DNA from: Bacteroidia bacterium
GTDB taxonomy: Bacteria > Bacteroidota > Bacteroidia > M30B66
Length of the DNA: 64,000 nt
Assembly (NCBI GenBank): GCA_018401705.1
Contig: JAGYKL010000015.1
Coordinates: 1 to 64,000 of the forward strand
Direction of reading: 5' to 3'
Positions 55,052 through 64,000 of the stretch are shown here, one piece after another. Both the position numbers and the translations under genes were made by a program. The first letter of the stretch is position 1; each line of letters opens with the position of its first letter. The notes under the pieces are model-generated. The model worked only from the letters and a program-made list of their open reading frames with translations, searched no databases and was not told the DNA's origin.

Positions 55052-55438
55052 TTAGGTATTTTCATCTGAATCACCGAACCATTCTTCGATATCACGTCTT
55101 TCTTTTTTCGAGGGTCTTCCTAGTCCTCTCGGCCTGTATACAAAGCGAAATTCTTTTAAACGATCAATACTTTTGTATTCTTCTTCAGGAGTTAGATCTT
55201 GCAAATAATCAGGAACCAGTTTAGCTGCCACTCTACTATCAAGAAGAGCAGTAACTTTTATGGTTTTCTTAATTTCTCCGACCTGGACGGTATACTCTTC
55301 TCCTATTTTAACTTCTTTGGAGGCTTTTACATTATCACCCAGAAACTTCACTTTTCCTCCTTTGATGGCATCAGCAGCCATGGAGCGGGTTTTAAAAATT
55401 CTTACAGCCCACAAATACTTATCAATTCTAACAGCCAT
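55052..55438 (-). CDS. S4-domain RNA-binding protein (Hsp15-like)
   Basis: MAVRIDKYLWAVRIFKTRSMAADAIKGGKVKFLGDNVKASKEVKIGEEYTV. Confidence 0.85.
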   Translation of the reverse strand: MAVRIDKYLWAVRIFKTRSMAADAIKGGKVKFLGDNVKASKEVKIGEEYTVQVGEIKKTIKVTALLDSRVAAKLVPDYLQDLTPEEEYKSIDRLKEFRFVYRPRGLGRPSKKERRDIEEWFGDSDENT

Positions 55439-56931
55439 TAATTAGAATATCGCCTTTGTCTCCAGCGAGAACTCGCTGTATCTTGAATAGAAAGCAATTC
55501 TTTTGGTTCTTGAACCTTATTACCTGATATTTTGGAAGCAAATAATGCTGCAACTTCTATTTCCGCTGGACTTAATTCCTCGAAGAGAAAGTCCGGTTTG
55601 AAATGATGTTTAACAAAGTTAGTATCGAAGTTTCCACTTCTGAAGGCTTGATGATTTAGAGCGAAGCGGCAAAAAGACAGAGTTGTTTCAACACCAGCTA
55701 TTTCATAATCTCTAATTGCTCTAAGCATTTTCTCGATGGCTGCATCCCTATTTTCTGCATGAACAATGAGTTTGCTAATCATTGGGTCGTAATATATTGG
55801 AATGTCCATCCCTTCTTCGAAGCCACCATCAACCCTAACCCCATTACCTTCTGGAAGCTTGTAAACAATAAGATTTCCAATATCAGGTAAAAAGTTTTCT
55901 GCCGCATTTTCGGCATACACCCTAATTTCAATAGAGTGGCCGTTTATGCTAAGATCTTCTTGCGAGAAGCTAATTTTCTCTCCTCTGGCAACTTTGATTT
56001 GTTCCTTTACCAAGTCTTTGCCTGTGATAAACTCAGTAACAGGATGTTCAACTTGAAGTCTTGTATTCATTTCAAGAAAATAAAAATCAAGATTTTCATC
56101 TACAAGAAATTCAACAGTACCAGCTCCAACATAATTACATGCTTTTGAAATTCTAACAGCACATTCGCCCATTTCTTTGCGCATTTTTTCACTAACTATG
56201 CTTGAAGGAGCTTCTTCAATCACTTTTTGGTGGCGCCTTTGAATACTGCATTCACGTTCGAAAAGGTAAACACAGTTTCCATGGGTATCTGCCATGATTT
56301 GAATTTCTATATGTCGTGGTGAGCCAACATATCTTTCAATAAAAACAGAACCATCGCCGAAAGCAGATTTAGCTTCAGAGATAGCCAATTGAAGTTGTTC
56401 ATGGAAGTCTTCCTCTTTTTCAACGATGCGCATTCCTTTTCCACCTCCACCGGCTGAAGCTTTTATTAAAACAGGATAACCAATAGTTCCCGCAATTTTC
56501 ATTGCCTCTTGAGTATCTGTGATGGCTTCTTCAGTTCCAGGGACTAGTGGAATATTATGACTTTTAGCAGCCGCTTTTGCGGCTAGTTTAGAACCCATCA
56601 TCTCCATAGACTCCGGAGATGGTCCAATAAAAGTAATTCCAGCTGCTGTAACTGCTCTAGAAAAAGAGGCATTTTCGGACAAGAAACCATATCCTGGATG
56701 AATTCCATCAACACCTAATTCGAGGGCTACTTCAATAATTTTATCTCCTTTTAGGTAGGACTCAGACGAAGCAGGCGGTCCAATACAAACGGCTTCATCG
56801 GCATATTTAACATGCGGCGAGTTCCTATCTGCTTCAGAATAAACAGCTACCGTATTAATACCCATTTCTCGGGCAGAACGCATTATCCTAAGGGCTATTT
56901 CGCCTCTATTGGCTACAAGAATTTTTTTCAC
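55438..56931 (-). CDS. accC: acetyl/propionyl-CoA carboxylase biotin carboxylase subunit
   Basis: MKKILVANRGEIALRIMRSAREMGI, GIHPGYGFLSENASFS, KASAGGGGKGMRIV, YFLEMNTRLQVEHPVTE. Confidence 0.94.
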   Translation of the reverse strand: MKKILVANRGEIALRIMRSAREMGINTVAVYSEADRNSPHVKYADEAVCIGPPASSESYLKGDKIIEVALELGVDGIHPGYGFLSENASFSRAVTAAGITFIGPSPESMEMMGSKLAAKAAAKSHNIPLVPGTEEAITDTQEAMKIAGTIGYPVLIKASAGGGGKGMRIVEKEEDFHEQLQLAISEAKSAFGDGSVFIERYVGSPRHIEIQIMADTHGNCVYLFERECSIQRRHQKVIEEAPSSIVSEKMRKEMGECAVRISKACNYVGAGTVEFLVDENLDFYFLEMNTRLQVEHPVTEFITGKDLVKEQIKVARGEKISFSQEDLSINGHSIEIRVYAENAAENFLPDIGNLIVYKLPEGNGVRVDGGFEEGMDIPIYYDPMISKLIVHAENRDAAIEKMLRAIRDYEIAGVETTLSFCRFALNHQAFRSGNFDTNFVKHHFKPDFLFEELSPAEIEVAALFASKISGNKVQEPKELLSIQDTASSRWRQRRYSN

Positions 56932-56932
56932 G

Positions 56933-59842
56933 TTATGGGTGAATGATTTGAATTGTTTTATTAAAGCTTTCGCCTTGAATCTGCAATAAGTACATTCCTG
57001 CAGGTAAATTTTCGAGGCTCAAAATGGTATGCTCATTTGTAGTTAAACCTGATTCAAGGGACCTTCCCAAAGCGTCAGATAAAGTAAAAGTAAGACTGCC
57101 TTTATTTTTAGCAATTATATTTAAGTTGTTGGTTGCTGGGTTAGGATACACATTAACAAATGCATCATCAAGTTCGCCAAGTCCAGATATTATAACTGAT
57201 ACAGGGGCAGAAGCAATAGAACATCCTCCGGAGGTGACAAGCACATAATACTCTCCATTTTGAGTTGCGGTAAATGTACTTTCGTTGGCACCTGAAATAA
57301 ACGAATTGCCAAAATACCACTGATAAGTTCCCGGTGTACTAACCGACAAATCTGCTTGATTAACCTCGATTACTGGAATTTCGGGAGCTGGATTAACTAC
57401 AACAAATGCAGTAAACGTAGTAGTATCGCTAAATGTAGAATTTGATGCTACCAGAGTTACATCGTAACTACCCGATTGGTTGTAGGTAACATTGGGGTTG
57501 GTTGCACTCGATGTTTCAGGAATTCCACCCTCGAAAGTCCATTGATAAAGAGTAGCATTATCACTCAAATTATTGAATTGTAAAGAAGAGCCTTCACAAA
57601 CTACTTGAGAGGAAGAAGAGAAATCGGCGTTCGTTAGAGAAACAATTGGTGCTGTGCATAAGCCACTTACAACAATGTCATCAATGAAAATGTTATTTCC
57701 TCCATCATTATATGCATCAAATCGAAAAATCACATCGCTCGAGCCATCCCAACTGCTTATGTCTATCGACATGCACTCGGCTCCAATGCACCAGTCATTT
57801 GTAGATGAAGGAGTAAAATTACTTGTCAAAAGAACATTAGTAGCTAATTGATTGGTACTATTACTTCCCCCTCCTTTAGCTTCCAATCTAGTCCAGTTTA
57901 ATCCCTGGTCAGCAGAAATGTTAATAATCAAAGAATCTGCTTGTGATGTAGTTCTGCGGCGGTGAGCATATTTAATATCTAAAATATTATTACTTGTTTC
58001 GGCAAGCGAAACGGAAGGAGAAATTACAAAATCCCATGCGCCTTCATTAGAAGCATTATTGAAAATATTAATTCCCAAGCTTGATGAGCTACCTGAAATA
58101 CCTGAAGTAGAAAAAACATCCCATGTATTTTCAGCATCAGGATTGACGGCAATGTACCCAAGCTCATCTAAAGTTCCTTGTTCAAATCCTTCAGAATAAA
58201 CCGTTTTTATACCTGTATTAGTTACAGTAACATAATCTTCAAACAAGGTTGTGTCAGACCCAAACTCATTGCTTACAATAAGTTGGACACTGTAAGCCCC
58301 AAAATTATTATATGTAACTGTTGGATTAGCTTCTTGTGATGCAGAAGGATTTCCGCCAGCAAATTCCCATAAATATGAATCTGCATTGGCAGATGAGAAG
58401 TTATTAAAGCTAACAGTTAAACCTGGACAGCCACTGCGTCCTGCAGCGTTAAAGTTGGCAACAGGAGGCACATCAGAATTACAAATATATGTAAGCACTT
58501 GTTGAACTGCTCCATTCACGTTTAATCTTCGGTTTTCAGCCACCAAACCATCTAAAGACTCAAGTTGTTCTGCCCCTTGATAGAGGTATTGTTTCATTTG
58601 CAAAGCAATTGCTCCCGGGTTAACTCTATAATCGCTAATTAACACATCACATGCTGCAGCATACATAAGTGCTATAGATCCTGCTACTTGAGGAGTTGCC
58701 ATTGAAGTCCCTGTGAGGTTTCCATAATTTGAGTTGGTAACCGTTGAATAGACAGATGTTCCTGGAGAAGCGATGTCGATTGATTCAATTCCAAATCCGG
58801 CACCGTTGTACTTTTCATCATCACGATTACTGTTCGTTACTGAGATAAGGAATTCTGAAGCGCAGGCTGTTGGAATATCTCCAGTTTGGTCAATATTAAA
58901 ATTGGCATTTGCCGTTGCACCGGCACTCAAAATTCCAGCAGCACCAAGTTCATCATAAAAAGAGCACCAGATTGGATAATTATCAGGATTACCTTGATCT
59001 ACGCCAAAAGATGAATTGGTAGAAACAACAAAGGCACCTTTCTCACCATTGGTTTCATTATAAAGTAATCTCATATCTGCAGCATAAGAATAAGCTGCCA
59101 CAACAGTAGCTTCATTTCCTGAAGAGCCTGCAATAGGGAGGATTTTCACATGCCAATTGACACCTGAAACACCAAGATTATTATCTCCAACTGCACCAAT
59201 AATTCCTGAAACATGGGTTCCGTGTTGATCAGAGGGAATCGTTCCATCATCATTGTATGCATCCCAACCGCTGACATCATCAATGTAACCATTGTTATCA
59301 TCGTCAATGTTATTGTTAGGAATCTCAAGTCGATTAACAAAGTAATTTTCAATAAGATCAGGGTGGTTCATTTGGAATCCCCCGTCGATAACAGCAACAA
59401 CAATAGTATCGCCAAGTGCAGTTGTTCCACCTGTGGTAACATCCCAAGCTAAAGTTGCATCAATGTCGGCTCCTGCCAATCCTCCTCCCTGCCCTGTATT
59501 TTTTAGAGCCCATTGTTGGTCGAAGGAAGGGTCGTTTGGAAGAGTTTCACGCAATTGAACATAATGATTAAACTGAGCTACTTTTACTGAAGCAAAAGCT
59601 TGTAGATCTTTCAGTTTTGCAGTTTCATTACCTTGTTCTGAGACACAAAGCCAAATATTGAATCTCTTTGAAAGATTTCTTGTAAGAACAAATGTGTTTT
59701 GTGATTGGCTTAGTGATTCCTTATCAAACTGATCTGGAGTAAAACCTTGATGTAGTTGAATAATAAACTCGCCTGGCACATTGTTCTGTGCCATTAAACT
59801 AAGGCACAGAATTGATGCGAAAAATGATAAAAAGATTTTCAT
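56933..59842 (-). CDS. secreted S8 (subtilisin-like) serine protease with PKD domains and T9SS type A C-terminal domain
   Basis: VVAVIDGGFQMNHPDL, DQHGTHVSGIIGA, GNLTGTSMATPQVAGSIALM; two PKD segments; VYPNPATNNLNI...MYLLQIQGESFNKTIQIIHP. Confidence 0.93.
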   Translation of the reverse strand: MKIFLSFFASILCLSLMAQNNVPGEFIIQLHQGFTPDQFDKESLSQSQNTFVLTRNLSKRFNIWLCVSEQGNETAKLKDLQAFASVKVAQFNHYVQLRETLPNDPSFDQQWALKNTGQGGGLAGADIDATLAWDVTTGGTTALGDTIVVAVIDGGFQMNHPDLIENYFVNRLEIPNNNIDDDNNGYIDDVSGWDAYNDDGTIPSDQHGTHVSGIIGAVGDNNLGVSGVNWHVKILPIAGSSGNEATVVAAYSYAADMRLLYNETNGEKGAFVVSTNSSFGVDQGNPDNYPIWCSFYDELGAAGILSAGATANANFNIDQTGDIPTACASEFLISVTNSNRDDEKYNGAGFGIESIDIASPGTSVYSTVTNSNYGNLTGTSMATPQVAGSIALMYAAACDVLISDYRVNPGAIALQMKQYLYQGAEQLESLDGLVAENRRLNVNGAVQQVLTYICNSDVPPVANFNAAGRSGCPGLTVSFNNFSSANADSYLWEFAGGNPSASQEANPTVTYNNFGAYSVQLIVSNEFGSDTTLFEDYVTVTNTGIKTVYSEGFEQGTLDELGYIAVNPDAENTWDVFSTSGISGSSSSLGINIFNNASNEGAWDFVISPSVSLAETSNNILDIKYAHRRRTTSQADSLIINISADQGLNWTRLEAKGGGSNSTNQLATNVLLTSNFTPSSTNDWCIGAECMSIDISSWDGSSDVIFRFDAYNDGGNNIFIDDIVVSGLCTAPIVSLTNADFSSSSQVVCEGSSLQFNNLSDNATLYQWTFEGGIPETSSATNPNVTYNQSGSYDVTLVASNSTFSDTTTFTAFVVVNPAPEIPVIEVNQADLSVSTPGTYQWYFGNSFISGANESTFTATQNGEYYVLVTSGGCSIASAPVSVIISGLGELDDAFVNVYPNPATNNLNIIAKNKGSLTFTLSDALGRSLESGLTTNEHTILSLENLPAGMYLLQIQGESFNKTIQIIHP

Positions 59843-59890
59843 GTGATGGTTATAATGTTTGGCAATTTACGAAGAAAGACTCCATAAACT

Positions 59891-59921
59891 AAAAAAGGCA
59901 GTCCTAAAAGAACTGCCTTTG
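59891..59921 (-). terminator. intrinsic terminator downstream of sucC
   Basis: AAAGGCAGT-loop-ACTGCCTTT; T-tract in minus direction (TTTTTTAG). Confidence 0.85.
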
Positions 59922-59939
59922 AATAGTATTTGTTTTAAA

Positions 59940-61130
59940 TCAGGCTAAAACCTCTTTCACTTTATCAGCAGCTTCCTGAAGCTCGATAGCAGAAAGCACT
60001 CTTAAGCCGGATTCATCAATAATTTGTTTTGCTTCAACAGCATTTGTTCCTTGCAGTCTTACAATGATAGGAACTTTAATTTCGCCAATATTCTTGTAAG
60101 CATCAACAATTCCTTGAGCAACTCGGTCGCATCTAACGATACCGCCAAAAATGTTAACAAGAATAGCTTTAACCTTATCATCCTTAAGAATAATTCTAAA
60201 AGCTTGCTCTACCCTAGCAGCATCAGCGGTGCCTCCAACATCAAGGAAATTTGCAGGATCTCCACCTGCAAGCTTGATGATATCCATTGTAGCCATGGCT
60301 AATCCGGCACCATTAACCATACAACCGATATTACCATCGAGCTGAACATAATTTAGATTGTAACTCCCTGCTTCAACTTCAGTTGGATCTTCTTCGTGAA
60401 TATCTCTCATTTCAAGGATATCCTTATGACGATAAAGACCATTTTCATCAAGATTCACCTTTGCATCAACAGCAATGACTTTTCCGTCAGAAGTCTTTAA
60501 CACAGGATTAATTTCAAATTGAGAAGCATCAGAGCCGTCATAAGCTTTATATAATGAGCTAACAAATTTGACCATTTGCTTATTAGATTCTCCTTTGAGC
60601 CCTAAGTTATAAGCAATTTTTCTTGCTTGAAAACCTTGAAGTCCAACTCTAGGGTCTATTTCTTCACGAAGAATTTTCTCTGGATTAGTATGAGCTACCT
60701 CTTCGATATCCATCCCACCTTCGGTGGTATAGATGAACATATTGCGACCAGTTTGCCTGTTAAGAAGTACACTCATATAGTATTCTTTTGGCTCTTCAGC
60801 TCCCGGATAATAAACATCCTGTGCGATCAAAACCTTTCTCACGAACTTCCCTTCAGGTCCTGTTTGAGGAGTTATCAAAGTCATTCCAAGAATCTTAGAA
60901 GATATTTCTCTTACCTCTTCGAGGGATTTTGCCAGCTTAACGCCTCCACCTTTTCCTCTTCCTCCAGCATGAATTTGTGCTTTAACAACCCACCAACCGG
61001 TGCCAGTTTGTTCTTGAAGGAGCTTTGCTGCGTCAACTGCCTGATCTGCAGTTTCTGCAACTATACCTTCTTGAATTCCAACACCATAACTCTTTAATAT
61101 TGATTTCCCTTGATATTCGTGAATATTCAT
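59940..61130 (-). CDS. sucC: succinate-CoA ligase ADP-forming beta subunit
   Basis: MNIHEYQGKSILKSYGVG, WVVKAQIHAGGRGKGGGVKLA, NGAGLAMATMDIIKLAGGDPANFLDVGG, NIFGGIVRCD. Confidence 0.97.
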   Translation of the reverse strand: MNIHEYQGKSILKSYGVGIQEGIVAETADQAVDAAKLLQEQTGTGWWVVKAQIHAGGRGKGGGVKLAKSLEEVREISSKILGMTLITPQTGPEGKFVRKVLIAQDVYYPGAEEPKEYYMSVLLNRQTGRNMFIYTTEGGMDIEEVAHTNPEKILREEIDPRVGLQGFQARKIAYNLGLKGESNKQMVKFVSSLYKAYDGSDASQFEINPVLKTSDGKVIAVDAKVNLDENGLYRHKDILEMRDIHEEDPTEVEAGSYNLNYVQLDGNIGCMVNGAGLAMATMDIIKLAGGDPANFLDVGGTADAARVEQAFRIILKDDKVKAILVNIFGGIVRCDRVAQGIVDAYKNIGEIKVPIIVRLQGTNAVEAKQIIDESGLRVLSAIELQEAADKVKEVLA

Positions 61131-61149
61131 TTCTCAAATAATTTGGTGG

Positions 61150-61178
61150 CAAAAGTAGCAGATTTAGGGGAAAATCAA
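61150..61178 (-). promoter_or_regulatory. Bacteroidota-type promoter for sucC
   Basis: Minus strand TTG - 18 nt - TACTTTTG, 19 nt upstream of sucC ATG. Confidence 0.6.
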
Positions 61179-61308
61179 TCAATAAAAATAGACTGAAAGT
61201 TAATGGACCTATTCTAGTGTATGTCTTTGACAAAAACTTGTTAGTAAAATCTAATCTAAAGCTGGAAATCATCAAATTTGTGTTGCAAATTGCGTTAAAA
61301 TAAAAAAC

Positions 61309-61872
61309 ATGGACCGGAAATCTACCACCTTCCCGGCGCATGTAAGTTCAGATACTATTGCAAGAGAGTCGGGTAAAACTCTTAAACAATGGTTCAGCTT
61401 ATTGGAAGCTCATGTCGACGAGTTATCGTTGCCTGAGGAGTGCGCGAGTTTTATCAATAAAGAGTATGGCGTTTCTGCCAACTTAGCAACATTTATTAGC
61501 TTGAAGTATTGTGCTTTTCTGAAAGGAGATAGCATTGAACAAGAAACTGATAAGTGCTTTTATACAAGTGCTACCAAAACATTTCCAATTGGAATTCATG
61601 TTCTGGAATCTTATCTAACAGACGAATCTCTTAGATTAAGTTGGCTGGAGCCTCATTTTAAGCCAGAATTAATAAATACAGGTCGGAATATGCGCCTATC
61701 AAGTAGGTTTAATGGATTGATTCAAATTAGTTTTAAAGGAAAAGGACCTCAAAAGTGTCAAATTACAATTCAACACCTTAATTTAGCGAGCGAAGAAGCT
61801 GCAATTGAACTGCAAGCTTTCTGGAAAGAGAAACTCAATAGCTTGAAAAAGGTGTTAAATGTAAATGATTAA
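61309..61872 (+). CDS. DUF4287-like N-terminal domain protein with unassigned C-terminus
   Basis: [16 protein letters not shown]...[20 protein letters not shown] resembles the N-term of the 35394 ORF. Confidence 0.65.
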   Translation: MDRKSTTFPAHVSSDTIARESGKTLKQWFSLLEAHVDELSLPEECASFINKEYGVSANLATFISLKYCAFLKGDSIEQETDKCFYTSATKTFPIGIHVLESYLTDESLRLSWLEPHFKPELINTGRNMRLSSRFNGLIQISFKGKGPQKCQITIQHLNLASEEAAIELQAFWKEKLNSLKKVLNVND

Positions 61873-62518
61873 GGCGCAAGGAATCACAAAAGCTTACGGA
61901 AGCTTATCGGTAATAAAAGGAGTTGATTTAGATATCCATAAAGGAGAGGTTGTAGCTATTGTTGGAGCTTCGGGTGCAGGAAAGACCACCTTACTTCAAA
62001 TTTTGGGTACATTAGAACGTCCAGACTCAGGAGAATTGATTTTTGGCGAAAGCAAACCTATGCTTTTGAGTGACCGAAAATTATCAGCTTTTAGGAATAA
62101 GCACATTGGTTTTATTTTCCAGTTTCATCAATTATTGCCTGAATTTACTGCAATTGAAAACGTAATGATTCCAGCATTAATTTCTGGAAAGAAAAAAAAT
62201 GAAATTATTGACAGAGCCTCTGCCTTATTAGATAAGTTGAATATTCTAGACAGGGCCAATCACAAGCCGTCAGCGTTGTCGGGCGGAGAGCAGCAGCGTG
62301 TTGCAGTAGCAAGAGCATTGATAAATCAACCAGATTTAATCTTAGCAGATGAGCCTAGTGGGAATTTAGATTCTAAACACGCAAAAGAACTACATGAATT
62401 ATTCTTTTCGTTAAGAGATGAGTTCAAGCAAACAATTGTAATTGTAACGCATAATGAAGAGCTGGCTCGCATGTCTGACAGGCGTTTAACAATGGTAGAC
62501 GGGCGCTTTTCGTCTTAA
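61865..62518 (+). CDS. lolD: LolD-like ABC transporter ATP-binding protein
   Basis: [56 protein letters not shown]. Confidence 0.85.
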   Translation: MIKAQGITKAYGSLSVIKGVDLDIHKGEVVAIVGASGAGKTTLLQILGTLERPDSGELIFGESKPMLLSDRKLSAFRNKHIGFIFQFHQLLPEFTAIENVMIPALISGKKKNEIIDRASALLDKLNILDRANHKPSALSGGEQQRVAVARALINQPDLILADEPSGNLDSKHAKELHELFFSLRDEFKQTIVIVTHNEELARMSDRRLTMVDGRFSS

Positions 62519-62676
62519 AACTTATCAACGAAATTAATCCAAAGGAAAAATCTAAGCATGCATAGTTTATCTTTGCCAAGGATCAAGCAAGCTTAGTTCA
62601 GCCTCTAAATTTAATACGACATTTAAATCAGGGAAGAATAAATTTATTCGTTCCTAAGAATTATATTATCCTAAAA

Positions 62677-64000
62677 ATGATAGCAAACGTTGATAATACC
62701 AAGGAGATACTAAAGAATTATTTTGGTTATAGTTCTTTCAAGCCAATGCAAGAAAGTGTTATTCAGGAATTTCTTCAAGGGAAAGATTGTTTGGTATTAA
62801 TGCCTACCGGCGGAGGCAAATCTTTATGCTATCAGGTGCCTGCTTTAATTCTTCCTGGTGTCGCATTAATAATAAGTCCATTGCTTGCCTTGATGAAGGA
62901 TCAGGTTGATGCCTTAATTGATAAAGGTATTCATGCTGCGTCATGGAATAGCAGCACAAGTACTGAAGAAGTTGAAGATATTATTTACGCCTGCAGAAGA
63001 GGAACATTAAAGCTGTTATACGTTTCGCCAGAAAGATTACTGGCTTTGACAAAAGAATTTATCTCTTCAGTAAATTGGTCTTTTATTGCCATTGATGAAG
63101 CACATTGTGTTTCTGTTTGGGGCCATGATTTCAGACCCGAATATTCAAAGATTGGAGAATTGAGGAAATTACTTCCCAAAATTCCATTTATTGCATTAAC
63201 AGCTACTGCAGATTCAATTACTCGTCAGGATATAAAAAAACAATTACATCTTGAAGATGCAAAAGAATTCATTTCATCGTTTGACAGACCTAATTTATCA
63301 CTTGAGGTTAGAACCAATCGGAGTCCTGGTAAAAGAGACGAAGAAATAAAAGATTTCGTTGAAGAGCATAGAAATATGCCTGGTATTATTTATTGCCAAA
63401 CACGAAAAATCACGGAGACATTGGCAATACAACTAAAAAATCTTGGAGTTGCTTCTTCGGCATATCATGCAGGAATGCCTATGAAAGAAAGAATTCGAGT
63501 GCAGGATGGTTTCCTTTCTAATCGAATAAAAGTAGTTTGCGCCACAGTTGCTTTCGGAATGGGGATTGACAAATCAGATATTAGATATGTCATTCATTAC
63601 AATCTCCCCAAAAATATGGAGAGCTATTATCAGGAAATTGGTCGTGCAGGGCGTGACGGTAAGCCATCAAAAACAATTCTATATTATTTAGACAAAGATG
63701 TTGAATTGCTCAAACGTTTTGCGATTGAAAGTGGACAAGTTAAAATAAACTTGAAAAAGCTAGAATTAATTACGAATTATATAGTAGAAGCTGGATGTAG
63801 AAGGAAATATTTATTGAATATTTTCAATGAAAAATATTCAAAGGATTGTGGAAATTGCGACAGGTGTCATGGTAATACTGATACTGTAGTTATTGAAAAC
63901 ATGAATAATACAAATGTATTTGAAGTACTTAGTCAACTTAGAATAAGCTTAAGTAAGAAGAATAAATGTCATCCGATTCAAATAGTTTCAGATGATTTAC
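62677..64000 (+). CDS. recQ: RecQ family ATP-dependent DNA helicase, 3' truncated by window edge (not in ORF track)
   Basis: FKPMQESVIQEFLQGKDCLVLMPTGGGKSLCYQVPAL, IDEAHCVSVWGHDFRPEY, FIALTATAD, VCATVAFGMGIDKSDIRYVIHYNLPKNMESYYQEIGRAGRDG, CRRKYLLNIF...CGNCDRC. Confidence 0.95.
   Translation, partial: MIANVDNTKEILKNYFGYSSFKPMQESVIQEFLQGKDCLVLMPTGGGKSLCYQVPALILPGVALIISPLLALMKDQVDALIDKGIHAASWNSSTSTEEVEDIIYACRRGTLKLLYVSPERLLALTKEFISSVNWSFIAIDEAHCVSVWGHDFRPEYSKIGELRKLLPKIPFIALTATADSITRQDIKKQLHLEDAKEFISSFDRPNLSLEVRTNRSPGKRDEEIKDFVEEHRNMPGIIYCQTRKITETLAIQLKNLGVASSAYHAGMPMKERIRVQDGFLSNRIKVVCATVAFGMGIDKSDIRYVIHYNLPKNMESYYQEIGRAGRDGKPSKTILYYLDKDVELLKRFAIESGQVKINLKKLELITNYIVEAGCRRKYLLNIFNEKYSKDCGNCDRCHGNTDTVVIENMNNTNVFEVLSQLRISLSKKNKCHPIQIVSDDL

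Overview
AT-rich Bacteroidota (Flavobacteriales/Cytophagales-like) chromosomal window. Supporting signs are T9SS sorting domains, a PorP/SprF protein, DUF4476, DUF2807/GIN and DUF1800-DUF1501 families, and TAnnTTTG-type promoters. Content is mostly housekeeping: ftsE-like, addA-like helicase-nuclease, nupC-like, meaB, radC, purL, purB, sucD, tpiA, prmA, metH, ssb, gcvT, comB, rplI-rpsR-rpsF, biotin carboxylase, sucC, lolD-like, recQ. Accessory blocks are a TPR-caspase / DUF1287 / two tandem GIN-domain cluster (19-24 kb), a sigma factor plus small-protein cluster (31-36 kb), and several T9SS cargo proteins. Notable non-coding elements are a SAM-I (S-box) riboswitch upstream of metH (minus strand, about 39731-39830) and several clear intrinsic terminators. 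The stretches 2.8-3.8 kb and 7.8-15.7 kb, plus isolated spots, contain many single-base frameshifts in conserved single-copy genes. Several are compensating homopolymer indels, which looks like a low-quality consensus rather than real pseudogenes. No tRNA, rRNA, CRISPR, prophage or transposon was recognised. I cannot demonstrate an entirely new system. The best candidates for follow-up are the secreted TPR-caspase cluster, a T9SS-exported PPAD-like deiminase, a triple-DUF4476 protein pair, and an unlisted 38-aa membrane microprotein.
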